From NCBI RefSeq assembly GCF_014191495.1, contig NZ_JACHWR010000005.1, forward strand, positions 1 through 64,000: DNA of 64,000 nucleotides. The letters are read 5' to 3'. Below, piece after piece: positions 16,133 to 22,970 of this stretch. Position 1 is the first letter of the stretch, and every line of letters begins with the position of its first letter. A program made the translations under genes and the position numbers. The notes beneath the pieces are model-generated. The model was not told where the DNA came from, did not search any database, and saw only the letters and a program-made list of their open reading frames with translations. The DNA comes from Nocardioides soli. GTDB taxonomy: Bacteria > Actinomycetota > Actinomycetes > Propionibacteriales > Nocardioidaceae.

Positions 16133-16825
16133 CTAGATGGGTGCGAGTCCGAGGGCCTGGAGGATCGAGGTCTCGGCGTCCTCGAGGTGGCGCACCAGGA
16201 AGGCCGACGCGGCCTCGACGTCGCCGCGCTCGAGCAGCATCACCAGCTGGGTGTGGCTGTCGGCCTGGTCGTGGGCGTTGCGGCGGATCCGGTCGACCTG
16301 GGCCAGCGCGAGGCGGAGCTCGACCATCAGGCCCTCGGCCATCGCGACCAGCCGCGGCGAGTCGGTGAGGCCGACCAGCGAGACGTGGAAGGCGAGGTGC
16401 CGCTCGTTGAGCTCCTGGTATGACGCACCGGCGCGGACCGCGCCGGTGTAGCTGACCAGCGAGGTGCGGACGCCGTCGCGCAGCGCCTCGTCGGCGTCCG
16501 GCCAGCGGCGTACTCCGGCGCCCTCGAGCACCTGCCGGGTCCGGCAGATGTCGCGCACCGAGTCGGGGTCGGTGGCGGCGACCGAGACGCCCCGGTTGGG
16601 CTCCCGGACGGCCAGCCCCTCGGCGACCAGCACGCCGAGCGCCTCGCGCACGGTCGGTCGGGAGACGCCGAGCGACTCGGCGAGCGCGACCTCGCGCAGC
16701 GGGGTGCCCGACTCGAGCTCGCCGTCGAACACCGCCCGCCGCAGCTCGTCGGCCACGCGGTCGACGGTCGAGGCGAGCTCGACGTGGAGGGTGCTGAACG
16801 GCCCGGGTGCGGACATGGCGCCCAT
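16133..16825 (-). CDS. GntR-family (FadR/FCD type) transcriptional regulator
   Basis: A 230-residue regulator with an N-terminal winged helix-turn-helix (LREVALAESLGVSRPTVREALGVL, about residues 42-65) and a C-terminal all-helical FCD ligand-binding domain containing NERHLAFHVSLV. FCD regulators respond to small carboxylates or amino-acid-derived ligands. It is divergent from the DDAH-like gene, and between them lies a TTGTCCGACAA palindrome that matches the GntR operator pattern. The obvious prediction is that it represses itself and the hydrolase gene. Two ATGs (16825 and 16816) are possible starts. Confidence 0.88.
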   Translation of the reverse strand: MGAMSAPGPFSTLHVELASTVDRVADELRRAVFDGELESGTPLREVALAESLGVSRPTVREALGVLVAEGLAVREPNRGVSVAATDPDSVRDICRTRQVLEGAGVRRWPDADEALRDGVRTSLVSYTGAVRAGASYQELNERHLAFHVSLVGLTDSPRLVAMAEGLMVELRLALAQVDRIRRNAHDQADSHTQLVMLLERGDVEAASAFLVRHLEDAETSILQALGLAPI

Positions 16826-16846
16826 TCTGCTCTACACTCCGCTTGT

Positions 16847-16873
16847 CATATTGTCCGACAATCAGGCAATATG
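16847..16873. promoter_or_regulatory. GntR/FCD-type operator between regulator and DDAH-like gene
   Basis: ATTGTCCGACAAT (16850-16862) is a perfect palindrome fitting the TnGTnnnACnA consensus of FCD-type GntR regulators. It is embedded in a wider inverted repeat CATATTG (16847-16853) / CAATATG (16867-16873). The site sits in the divergent promoter region. Confidence 0.7.
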
Positions 16874-16892
16874 AGGATCGGAGGGGATCTCG

Positions 16893-17780
16893 GTGGAGGG
16901 ACTGGCCTGGGGCCGCAGGTACGTCATGGTCGAGCCGACCCACTTCCGGGTCGAGTACGTCATCAATCCGTTCATGGATCCCGCCGACCAGCCCGACCCG
17001 GCGCGGGCGATGGCGCAGTGGCGCGGCCTGGTCGCCGCGATCGAGCGGCACGGTGGCGTCGTCGAGGCGCTGCCGCAGCGCGCCGACGCCCCCGACATGG
17101 TCTACGCGATGAACCTCGGCCTCGGCCTGGAGCGGGCCGGCGGCGCCCCACACGTGGTGCTGTCGCACATGCGGTACGCCGAGCGCCGGATGGAGACCCG
17201 CTCGGCGCAGCCGTGGTTCGCGGCGCACGGCTTCGCCACGTCGTACGTCGGGAGCGACGGGGTCGGCCCGCACCTCGAGGCGGGCGACGCGTTCGCGTTC
17301 GGCGATGCGCTGATCGTCGGCTACGGACCGCGCACCGAGGAGCTCGCGCTCAAGCACCTCGCCACCGAGCTCGGCGTGCGGGTCCGCGGCGTGCGGATCA
17401 CCCACCCCGGCATGTACCACCTCGACCTGGCCTTCTGCCCGCTCGACGAGCACCGCGCCCTGGTCTGCCCGGCCGCCCTCGACGAGGCGTCGGCGGCGGC
17501 CCTGCTCGACCTGGTGCCCGAGCCGCTGGTGCTGACCGAGGAGGAGGCGCTGACGACCTTCTGCGCCAACTCGATCGTGATCGGCTCGACGGTCGTGATG
17601 CCCGCCTGCCCCGACCGGGTCCGCGCACAGCTGGAGGAGTGGGGCTTCGAGATCGTGCTCGTCGACGTGTCGGAGTTCCACAAGGGCGGTGGCTCGATCC
17701 GCTGCCTGACCAACCCGGTCGACGTCCGGATCGGCCGCGACCTGCCGGCCGTGCCGGGTGGTGAGGTGGTGCTGGCGTAG
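16893..17780 (+). CDS. Dimethylarginine dimethylaminohydrolase-like amidino hydrolase
   Basis: A 295-residue member of the arginine deiminase/amidinotransferase superfamily. The catalytic His is likely in MYHLDLAF (about 176) and the nucleophilic Cys in GGGSIRCLTNP (about 270). Such enzymes hydrolyse guanidino groups; DDAH converts methylated arginines to citrulline and methylamines. The GTG at 16893 is preceded by GGAGGGG at 7-base spacing, which supports it over the ATG at 16926. A divergent GntR regulator and an intervening operator suggest substrate-induced expression. An ornithine aminotransferase, a frequent partner, is absent, so the catabolic route is not shown. A two-hairpin repeat follows the stop immediately. 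Confidence 0.8.
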   Translation: MEGLAWGRRYVMVEPTHFRVEYVINPFMDPADQPDPARAMAQWRGLVAAIERHGGVVEALPQRADAPDMVYAMNLGLGLERAGGAPHVVLSHMRYAERRMETRSAQPWFAAHGFATSYVGSDGVGPHLEAGDAFAFGDALIVGYGPRTEELALKHLATELGVRVRGVRITHPGMYHLDLAFCPLDEHRALVCPAALDEASAAALLDLVPEPLVLTEEEALTTFCANSIVIGSTVVMPACPDRVRAQLEEWGFEIVLVDVSEFHKGGGSIRCLTNPVDVRIGRDLPAVPGGEVVLA

Positions 17781-17782
17781 GG

Positions 17783-17860
17783 GCCGCCGTTTCCCCGGTC
17801 GGCCGGGGAAACGGCGGCGACACGCCGGTGGCGTACGGCGTGTCGCCACCGCTTCCCCTG
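17783..17860 (+). repeat. Two-hairpin GTTTCCCCGG / GACACGCCG repeat, copy 1
   Basis: Starts 2 bases after the DDAH-like stop. The first hairpin pairs 17783-17798 with 17803-17818 perfectly around TCGG; the second pairs 17816-17827 with 17836-17847 perfectly. A short tail CGCTTCCCCTGAC follows. The same arrangement occurs at 30889-30970 and, inverted, at 26470-26546. Confidence 0.85.
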
Positions 17861-17884
17861 ACCACCCCGCGCGGGACCGCCCGC

Positions 17885-17890
17885 TACGGT
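17885..17890 (+). promoter_or_regulatory. Leaderless-type -10 box (TACGGT) of the VanZ-like gene
   Basis: TACGGT ends 6 bases before the GTG at 17897, supporting that start over the upstream in-frame ATG at 17828, which would lie inside the repeat. Confidence 0.45.
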
Positions 17891-17896
17891 CGAGGC

Positions 17897-18454
17897 GTGT
17901 TTCCGGTGGGTGGGGTGGGGGTGATGCTGGCCCTGATCGCGGTGGCCGGTGCGCTCTGCGCGCTGCTGGCGCTGGCCCTGCAGCGGCGGCTGGGCTGGCT
18001 GACCGCGTGGTCGATCGCGGGCTTCCTGTGGTCGCTGGCGATCATCGCCTCGGTGACGCTGATCCCGGCCCACGGGGCGCCCGGCATCGTCGCGGCCGAG
18101 GGGCGGCTCGAGACCTGCTCGTGGGACCTCGGCGGCCCGGCGCCGGACGGCTTCTGGATCTTCGCCGGCGGGCAGCGGATGCTCAACACGCTGATCTTCG
18201 TCCCGGCCGGCGCCCTGCTGGTGCTGGCCGTCGCGCGCTGGCGGGCGGCGTGGGTGCTGGTGCCGCTCGGGCTCGCCGGGCTCGCGGCGTACTCCGTCGC
18301 GATCGAGGGGACCCAGCTCGCGCTGGCCCGGATCGACCGGGCCTGCGACGTCACCGACGTCGTCGACAACGTCACCGGGGCGGCCCTCGGCGTCGGCATC
18401 GGGATCGTGCTGGCGCTGGTGCTCCGGCCCTGGAGGTACCGCCGCCGGGCCTAG
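17897..18454 (+). CDS. VanZ-like membrane protein
   Basis: A 185-residue protein with about five hydrophobic spans. The C-terminal motif IEGTQLALARIDRACDVTDV followed by DNVTGAALG is the VanZ-family signature (conserved acidic, Gln, Arg, Asp and Asn residues in and around a membrane segment). VanZ-like proteins are of unclear function; the founding member gives low-level teicoplanin resistance. A longer reading from 17828 would run through the palindromic repeat and is unlikely; GTG 17897 has a well-placed -10 box. It sits 21 bases upstream of the aminotransferase gene but has no functional link to it. Confidence 0.75.
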   Translation: MFPVGGVGVMLALIAVAGALCALLALALQRRLGWLTAWSIAGFLWSLAIIASVTLIPAHGAPGIVAAEGRLETCSWDLGGPAPDGFWIFAGGQRMLNTLIFVPAGALLVLAVARWRAAWVLVPLGLAGLAAYSVAIEGTQLALARIDRACDVTDVVDNVTGAALGVGIGIVLALVLRPWRYRRRA

Positions 18455-18462
18455 CCCGGGCA

Positions 18463-18468
18463 TAGCCT
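18463..18468 (+). promoter_or_regulatory. Leaderless-type -10 box (TAGCCT) of the aminotransferase gene
   Basis: TAGCCT ends 7 bases before the ATG at 18476. Confidence 0.4.
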
Positions 18469-18475
18469 GACGGCC

Positions 18476-19546
18476 ATGAGCGCCCCCCAGCCCCGAGCGA
18501 ACGTGGCGGAGATCCCGCCGTACGTCGCGGGCAAGCCGCCGACGGTCCGACCCGGGATGACGTCGTACAAGCTGTCCTCCAACGAGAACCCCTACCCGCC
18601 GCTGCCCGGCGTGATCGAGGCCGTCCAGGCCGGCGTCGGCGCGATGAACCGCTACCCCGACATGGGCAGCGCCGCGCTCTACGCCGCGCTCGCCGAGACC
18701 TTCGACGTGCCGGTCGAGCACCTCTCGGTGGCGACCGGGTCGGTGGGGCTGATCTACCAGCTGGTGCAGGCGTTCTGCGATCCCGGCGACGAGGTCGTCT
18801 TCGCCTGGCGGTCCTTCGAGGCCTACCCGATCGCGGTCACCGCCGCGGCCGCGACGGCGGTCACGGTGCCGGTGCTCGCCGACGGCCGCCACGACCTCGA
18901 CGCGATGGCCGCCGCGGTCACCGAGCGCACCAAGGTCGTCCTCGTCTGCACGCCCAACAACCCGACCGGGCCCGCCGTCACTCAGGCCGAGCTCGACGCG
19001 TTCCTGGCGCAGGTGCCGTCGCACGTGCTGGTGGTGGTCGACGAGGCGTACGTCGAGTTCGTGCGGATGGCCGACCCCGTCGACGGAGTCGCGACGTACC
19101 GCCGCCACCAGAACGTCGTGCTGACCCGCACCTTCTCCAAGGCCTACGGGCTCGCGGGCTTCCGGGTCGGGTACGCCGTGGCGCCGGCCCCGATCGCGGC
19201 CGCGCTGCGGGCGGTGTCGCTGCCCTTCGGCGTCTCGACCGTCGCCCAGGCCGCGGCGATCGCCTCGCTCGAGCGCCGCGACGAGCTCCTCGAGCGCGTC
19301 GACGCGCTCGTCGTCGAGCGCACCCGGGTGGTCGCGGCGCTGCGGGCCGCGGGTTGGGACGTGCCGGAGGCGCAGGGCAACTTCGTGTGGTTCGACCTCG
19401 GCGAGCGCACCCTCGACTTCGCGGCCGCGGCGGACGCGGCCGGCATCGTCGTCCGCCCCTTCGTCGGGGACGGCTGCCGGGTGTCGATCGGTGAGACCGA
19501 GGCCAACGACCGACTGGTCGCGGTCGCCGCGGCGTTCAGGCGCTGA
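18476..19546 (+). CDS. pat: Aromatic amino acid aminotransferase (HisC2/Pat type)
   Basis: A 356-residue class I/II PLP aminotransferase. The PLP-binding lysine lies in TFSKAYGLAG (about 222), with CTPNNPTGP and VVDEAYVEF segments in front. The overall sequence, including LSSNENPYPPLP near the N-terminus and RYPDMGSAALY, resembles mycobacterial HisC2/Pat, which transaminates phenylpyruvate and related aromatic oxoacids rather than serving histidine synthesis. No histidine genes are adjacent, which supports Pat over HisC, though the two are hard to separate by eye. The start is the only well-placed ATG. Confidence 0.85.
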   Translation: MSAPQPRANVAEIPPYVAGKPPTVRPGMTSYKLSSNENPYPPLPGVIEAVQAGVGAMNRYPDMGSAALYAALAETFDVPVEHLSVATGSVGLIYQLVQAFCDPGDEVVFAWRSFEAYPIAVTAAAATAVTVPVLADGRHDLDAMAAAVTERTKVVLVCTPNNPTGPAVTQAELDAFLAQVPSHVLVVVDEAYVEFVRMADPVDGVATYRRHQNVVLTRTFSKAYGLAGFRVGYAVAPAPIAAALRAVSLPFGVSTVAQAAAIASLERRDELLERVDALVVERTRVVAALRAAGWDVPEAQGNFVWFDLGERTLDFAAAADAAGIVVRPFVGDGCRVSIGETEANDRLVAVAAAFRR

Positions 19547-20777
19547 CGGCCGCCGGCTCCCGTGCCGGCCGGCGGTCGATCTCGCGCCAGCGGCGGTCGA
19601 CGGCCGGCAGCATCGTCACGGCGAAGTACGCCGCGCCGGTGATCAGCAGCGCCGGCGACAGTCCGAGCCCGGCGACCAGCAGGCCGCCCAGGAGCCCGCC
19701 GAACGGCATCAGCGCAAAACCCATCGCGGTGCTCAGGGAGGTGACCCGGCCCACGAGGGCGTCGGGGATCCGCTCGTACATCACCGCGCCCAGGATCGGG
19801 TTGATGAAGCCCGAGGCGAACCCGCTCGCCGCGCACACGGCGAGCACCGTCCACAGCGGCACGTCGAGCGCCAGCACCACGTAGCGCGGCGCACCGCAGA
19901 TCAGGAACGCGAGCAGGTAGGTGCGGTAGCGGGGCAGTCGGTCGGCCCAGGCGGACGCGCAGACCGCGCCGATGGCCGCCGCGCCCCCGAACGTGGCGAA
20001 CAGCAGCCCCACCGTCGCCGCGCTGCCGGTGGTCGCCTTCGCCCAGACCGGTACCAGGACCGCGGCGTTCGCCAGGTCGAGCAGGTTCGTCAGCGAGACC
20101 ATGATGGCGATGCCGAGCAGGATCCGGTCGCCGCGCAGGTGGCTCCATCCCTCGCGGAGCCTGGTGGCGTACGCCGCCGGAGGCTGGTCGACCACCGCGG
20201 CGGCCGGTCGGGCGAGTGTGGACGTCGACCAGGCGAGCACCGCGGCCGAGACGCCGAAGCTGAGCGCGTCGACGACCAGCGCGTCGGCCGCGCCGACGAG
20301 AGCGACCAGCCCGCCGGCCGCCGCGGCCCCCAGCAGGCTGGCGGTCCGCTCGACCGTGGAGTGCAGGCCGGTCGCCCGCTCCAGGGGCACGCCCGCCTCG
20401 GTGACCAGCGCGGGGGTGAGCGCGGCCTTGGCGGCGTCGCCCGGGCCGCGGAGGCCGCCCGCGACGGCGACCAGCAGCAGGAACAGGGGGAACGGCAGCC
20501 ACCCCGACTCGTGGAGCAGCGGGATCGCGCCGACCGCCACCACGGAGAGCAGGTCGCAGGTGATCGCGACCCGGCGGGCGCCGAGCCGGTCGATGACGGG
20601 TCCGCCGAGCACCTTGAGCACGACCAGGGGGAGCATCTCCGCGAGCGCCACCAGGCCGGTCCGCGTCGCGCTCCCGGTCGTCGTCAGCACGAGCCACGGC
20701 AGCGCGACCATCGAGATCCGGGTGCCGGTGAGCGAGACCGCCTCGGAGACCAGCCAGCCGTAGAGCGGGCGCCTCAC
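19536..20777 (-). CDS. MFS transporter (likely drug efflux, 12 TM)
   Basis: A 413-residue major facilitator protein with about 12 hydrophobic spans and the loop motif VIDRLGARRVAI between helices 2 and 3. The N-terminal SLTGTRISMVALPWLVL resembles the macrolide-efflux/enterobactin-exporter branch (MFS_3-like). The GTG start at 20777 overlaps the TGA of the upstream ArsR-type regulator (GTGA), so the regulator probably controls this pump. The final 11 bases overlap the convergent aminotransferase gene. The substrate is unknown. Confidence 0.85.
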   Translation of the reverse strand: MRRPLYGWLVSEAVSLTGTRISMVALPWLVLTTTGSATRTGLVALAEMLPLVVLKVLGGPVIDRLGARRVAITCDLLSVVAVGAIPLLHESGWLPFPLFLLLVAVAGGLRGPGDAAKAALTPALVTEAGVPLERATGLHSTVERTASLLGAAAAGGLVALVGAADALVVDALSFGVSAAVLAWSTSTLARPAAAVVDQPPAAYATRLREGWSHLRGDRILLGIAIMVSLTNLLDLANAAVLVPVWAKATTGSAATVGLLFATFGGAAAIGAVCASAWADRLPRYRTYLLAFLICGAPRYVVLALDVPLWTVLAVCAASGFASGFINPILGAVMYERIPDALVGRVTSLSTAMGFALMPFGGLLGGLLVAGLGLSPALLITGAAYFAVTMLPAVDRRWREIDRRPAREPAAVSA

Positions 20778-21337
20778 GGTGCCAGGCTCCGTGGGTGGCG
20801 GTAGGTGTTCACGTTGACCAGGAACGGCGCCGCGTCCGGGTCGTCGTCGTCCTCGACCTCGTCCAGGATCGCGAGCAGGCGGTCCGTCAGTGCGCTCGCC
20901 CGGGCCGGGGTCAGCCGGAACACCCGGTCGCTCATCGTGCCGGCCTCGCGCCACGGCGCGGGCAACAGCGACAACTGCTCGACGGAGGCCTGGAGATTGC
21001 CCGCGTAGTTGATCGCGACCGCCTGGAGGTAGGCGTCGTACGTCTCGTGCTCCTCAGGGGTGGTCGCCGATGCGGTGTCGACCTCCGTCAGCTGGTGCCG
21101 CGCGCGCCACCACCGCTCACGTCCGTTGCCGCGCTCGGGGTCGTCGACCACGAAGCCGTGCTCGGCGAGCTGCCGCAGGTGGTACGACGTCGTCCCGGTG
21201 TTCAGCCCGAGCCGTCCCGCCAGGGTCGTCGCCGTCGCCGGTCCGTCGAGGCGCAGCAGGCCGAGCATCCGCAGGCGGACGGGGTGGGCCAGCGCCTTGA
21301 GCGCCTGGGGGGACGGGGTGACCGAGCTGACGTCCAT
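20774..21337 (-). CDS. ArsR-type helix-turn-helix regulator
   Basis: A 187-residue regulator with a winged helix at about residues 12-75: LKALAHPVRLRMLGLLRLDG, then LAGRLGLNTGTTSYHLRQLAEHGFV, typical of the ArsR-like HTH_20 branch. No metal-binding cysteines are visible, so it senses something else. The C-terminal half is helical and acidic. The ATG at 21337 has a TACCGT box 6 bases upstream and a pseudo-palindromic operator region at 21353-21386. It is translationally coupled to the MFS pump. Confidence 0.85.
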   Translation of the reverse strand: MDVSSVTPSPQALKALAHPVRLRMLGLLRLDGPATATTLAGRLGLNTGTTSYHLRQLAEHGFVVDDPERGNGRERWWRARHQLTEVDTASATTPEEHETYDAYLQAVAINYAGNLQASVEQLSLLPAPWREAGTMSDRVFRLTPARASALTDRLLAILDEVEDDDDPDAAPFLVNVNTYRHPRSLAP

Positions 21338-21343
21338 GCGATC

Positions 21344-21349
21344 ACGGTA
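21344..21349 (-). promoter_or_regulatory. Leaderless-type -10 box (TACCGT) of the ArsR-type gene
   Basis: On the minus strand TACCGT ends 6 bases before the ATG at 21337. Confidence 0.45.
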
Positions 21350-21352
21350 CGA

Positions 21353-21386
21353 CTGCAGAGGTCTCTTTGCAAAGATATCTCTGCAA
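21353..21386. promoter_or_regulatory. Array of TGCA(A/G)AG half-sites, probable ArsR-type operator
   Basis: TTGCAAAGATATCTCTGCAA (21367-21386) is a 20-bp palindrome with one mismatched pair. A further half-site TGCAGAG begins at about 21353 and pairs with CTCTTTGCA. The sites overlap the upstream side of the regulator's promoter and could also affect the divergent GH3 gene. The local A/T-rich patch stands out in this GC-rich window. Confidence 0.6.
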
Positions 21387-21420
21387 TTAAGGCGGTCCCG
21401 CTCCCACGTGGCCTGCCCGG

Positions 21421-21426
21421 TACCGT
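21421..21426 (+). promoter_or_regulatory. Probable -10 box (TACCGT) of the secreted GH3 gene
   Basis: TACCGT ends 8 bases before the ATG at 21435. Confidence 0.4.
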
Positions 21427-21434
21427 CGTCCGAG

Positions 21435-22643
21435 ATGCACCTCCGAGAGCACGCGATCGTCCTCCTGCTGACGCTGGTGCTCGGAGTCGGTCTCGCCGCC
21501 GCGGGGAGCGCGAGCGCCGAGACCGTGCTGCCGGGCGGCACGCTCGCGCCCGGGGCCGTGGCGCCGGAGCCGACGGCGGCCGAGCGGGTGCTCGACCGGA
21601 TGACGCTCCGGCAGCAGGTCGGCCAGCTCTTCATGGTCGGCACGGCCGCGGACCGAGCCGACCCGCGCACCCGTGCCCAGGTCCGCCGCTTCCACGTCGG
21701 CAACGTGATGCTGACCGGGCGCAGCTACCACGGCGTCCGTCCCCCGGCCCGGGTCTCCCGCGCGATGCGCGCCCAGGTCTCCGAGCGGAGCACGGCCGGG
21801 GTGGGCCTCTTCGTCGGCACCGACCAGGAGGGTGGCCTGGTCCGGGTGCTCCAGGGGCCCGGGTTCGCCCCGATGCCGACCGCGCTGGTGCAGGGCGGCT
21901 GGGCGCCCGCACGACTGCGATCCGCGGCGTACCGCTGGGCGCGCGAGCTGGGCCGGGCCGGGGTGAACCTCGACCTCGCGCCGGTCCTCGACACCGTCCC
22001 GAGCCCCCGGGCCGCGCGGCACAACCCGCCGATCGGGGTCTACGACCGGCAGTTCGGCTACACCCCGCGGGTCGTCTCGCGGCACGGCGTCGCCTTCGTG
22101 CGCGGCATGGACCGCGGGCGGGTGGCGACCGCGGTCAAGCACTTCCCGGGTCTCGGCCGGGTGCGCGCGAACACCGACACGAGCGCCGACGTCGTCGACC
22201 GGGTCACCCGTCGCCACGACCCGTACCTCGCGCCGTTCCAGGACGCCGTCGACGCCGGTGCGCCGTTCGTGATGATGTCCACCGCGCGCTACGCCCGGCT
22301 CGACCCGACCCAGCCGGCGGCGTTCTCGCCGTACGTCGTCACCACGATGCTGCGCGGCGACCTCGGCTTCGAGGGCGTGGTGATCTCCGACGACCTCGCC
22401 CACGCCCGTCAGGTGGCGCGGGTCCCGCCCGGCCGGCGCGCGCTGCGCTTCGTCGCGGCCGGCGGCGACATGGTGCTCACCGTCGACCCGGCGCCGCTGC
22501 CGGCGATGTACGGGGCTGTCCTCGCCCGGGCCCGCACGCACTCCGGCTTCCGTGCGCTGGTCCGGGCCGCCGCGCTCCGCGTGCTCACCGCCAAGGAGCG
22601 GGAGGGCCTGCTGCCGCGCGCCCGGGGTACCGGTCGCTCATGA
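21435..22643 (+). CDS. Secreted glycoside hydrolase family 3 protein
   Basis: A 402-residue protein with a signal peptide (hydrophobic LLLTLVLGVGLAAAG, cleavage likely after SASA near residue 31) and a GH3 N-terminal barrel. Diagnostic stretches are GTDQEGGLVRVL, NLDLAPVLDT, KHFPGLG (about 234) and VVISDDLAHA (about 315-325), whose first Asp of the DD pair is the likely nucleophile. The NagZ His-Asp dyad motif (KHFPGHG followed by DSH) is only partly kept: the second Gly-His is replaced and no DSH follows. It may therefore be a GH3 enzyme with altered chemistry or a weak hexosaminidase. The small gene after it starts inside its stop codon. Confidence 0.8.
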   Translation: MHLREHAIVLLLTLVLGVGLAAAGSASAETVLPGGTLAPGAVAPEPTAAERVLDRMTLRQQVGQLFMVGTAADRADPRTRAQVRRFHVGNVMLTGRSYHGVRPPARVSRAMRAQVSERSTAGVGLFVGTDQEGGLVRVLQGPGFAPMPTALVQGGWAPARLRSAAYRWARELGRAGVNLDLAPVLDTVPSPRAARHNPPIGVYDRQFGYTPRVVSRHGVAFVRGMDRGRVATAVKHFPGLGRVRANTDTSADVVDRVTRRHDPYLAPFQDAVDAGAPFVMMSTARYARLDPTQPAAFSPYVVTTMLRGDLGFEGVVISDDLAHARQVARVPPGRRALRFVAAGGDMVLTVDPAPLPAMYGAVLARARTHSGFRALVRAAALRVLTAKEREGLLPRARGTGRS

Positions 22644-22774
22644 AGCTGATGAGGACCGTGGCCTTGGCCGGCATCGCCAAGAAGCTGTACGACGAGTCGC
22701 GCAAGCCCGAGAACCAAGCCCGCATCCGCGCCGCCGCCGAGCGGCTCCGCGAGCGGCGGGGCCGCCGGCGCTGA
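22640..22774 (+). CDS. Small basic protein, 44 residues, unknown function
   Basis: The ATG at 22640 overlaps the GH3 stop (ATGA), giving a 44-residue protein. It begins with a short hydrophobic stretch (TVALAGIAK) and continues as a basic amphipathic helix rich in Arg, Lys, Glu and Ala, ending in RERRGRRR. I recognise no family. The overlap and continuous coding bias suggest a genuine translationally coupled gene. Confidence 0.5.
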   Translation: MKLMRTVALAGIAKKLYDESRKPENQARIRAAAERLRERRGRRR

Positions 22775-22795
22775 GGTGGTCCGGCGGCTGCGGGG

Positions 22796-22957
22796 GTGGT
22801 TTCGAGGCTCGGGCCTGGCGGCCCTCGCACCTCAACCACCGAGGGCGGGGCCTGGCGGTCCTCGCGCCTCAACCACCGTGGGCGGGGCCTGGCGGTCCTC
22901 GCGCCTCAACCACCGTCGGTGGTTGAGGAGGTTGCGCTAGCAACCGTCTCGAAACCC
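22796..22957. repeat. Expanded palindromic repeat with tandem 37-bp units
   Basis: The element opens with GGTGGTTTCGAGGCTC and ends with GTCTCGAAACC, as in the pabB copy. Between them the unit ending in CGCCTCAACCACC is repeated: 22841-22877 and 22878-22914 are 37 bases each and differ at a single base, and a diverged third copy of the motif precedes them. A small perfect hairpin GTTGC-GCTA-GCAAC (22931-22944) lies near the right end. It sits between the small coupled gene and the convergent exporter gene. Confidence 0.85.
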
Positions 22958-22970
22958 CGTGGGCCGGGCG

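Noticed and set aside
17828..17896. Upstream extension of the VanZ-like protein from ATG 17828
   Set aside because: The extension would be encoded by the second hairpin of a dispersed repeat, and a -10 box at 17885 supports the GTG at 17897.
19144..20697. A 517-codon minus-strand frame overlapping the aminotransferase and MFS genes
   Set aside because: It is Arg/Gly-rich shadow sequence in a different frame from the MFS gene and opposite the aminotransferase, with no motifs.
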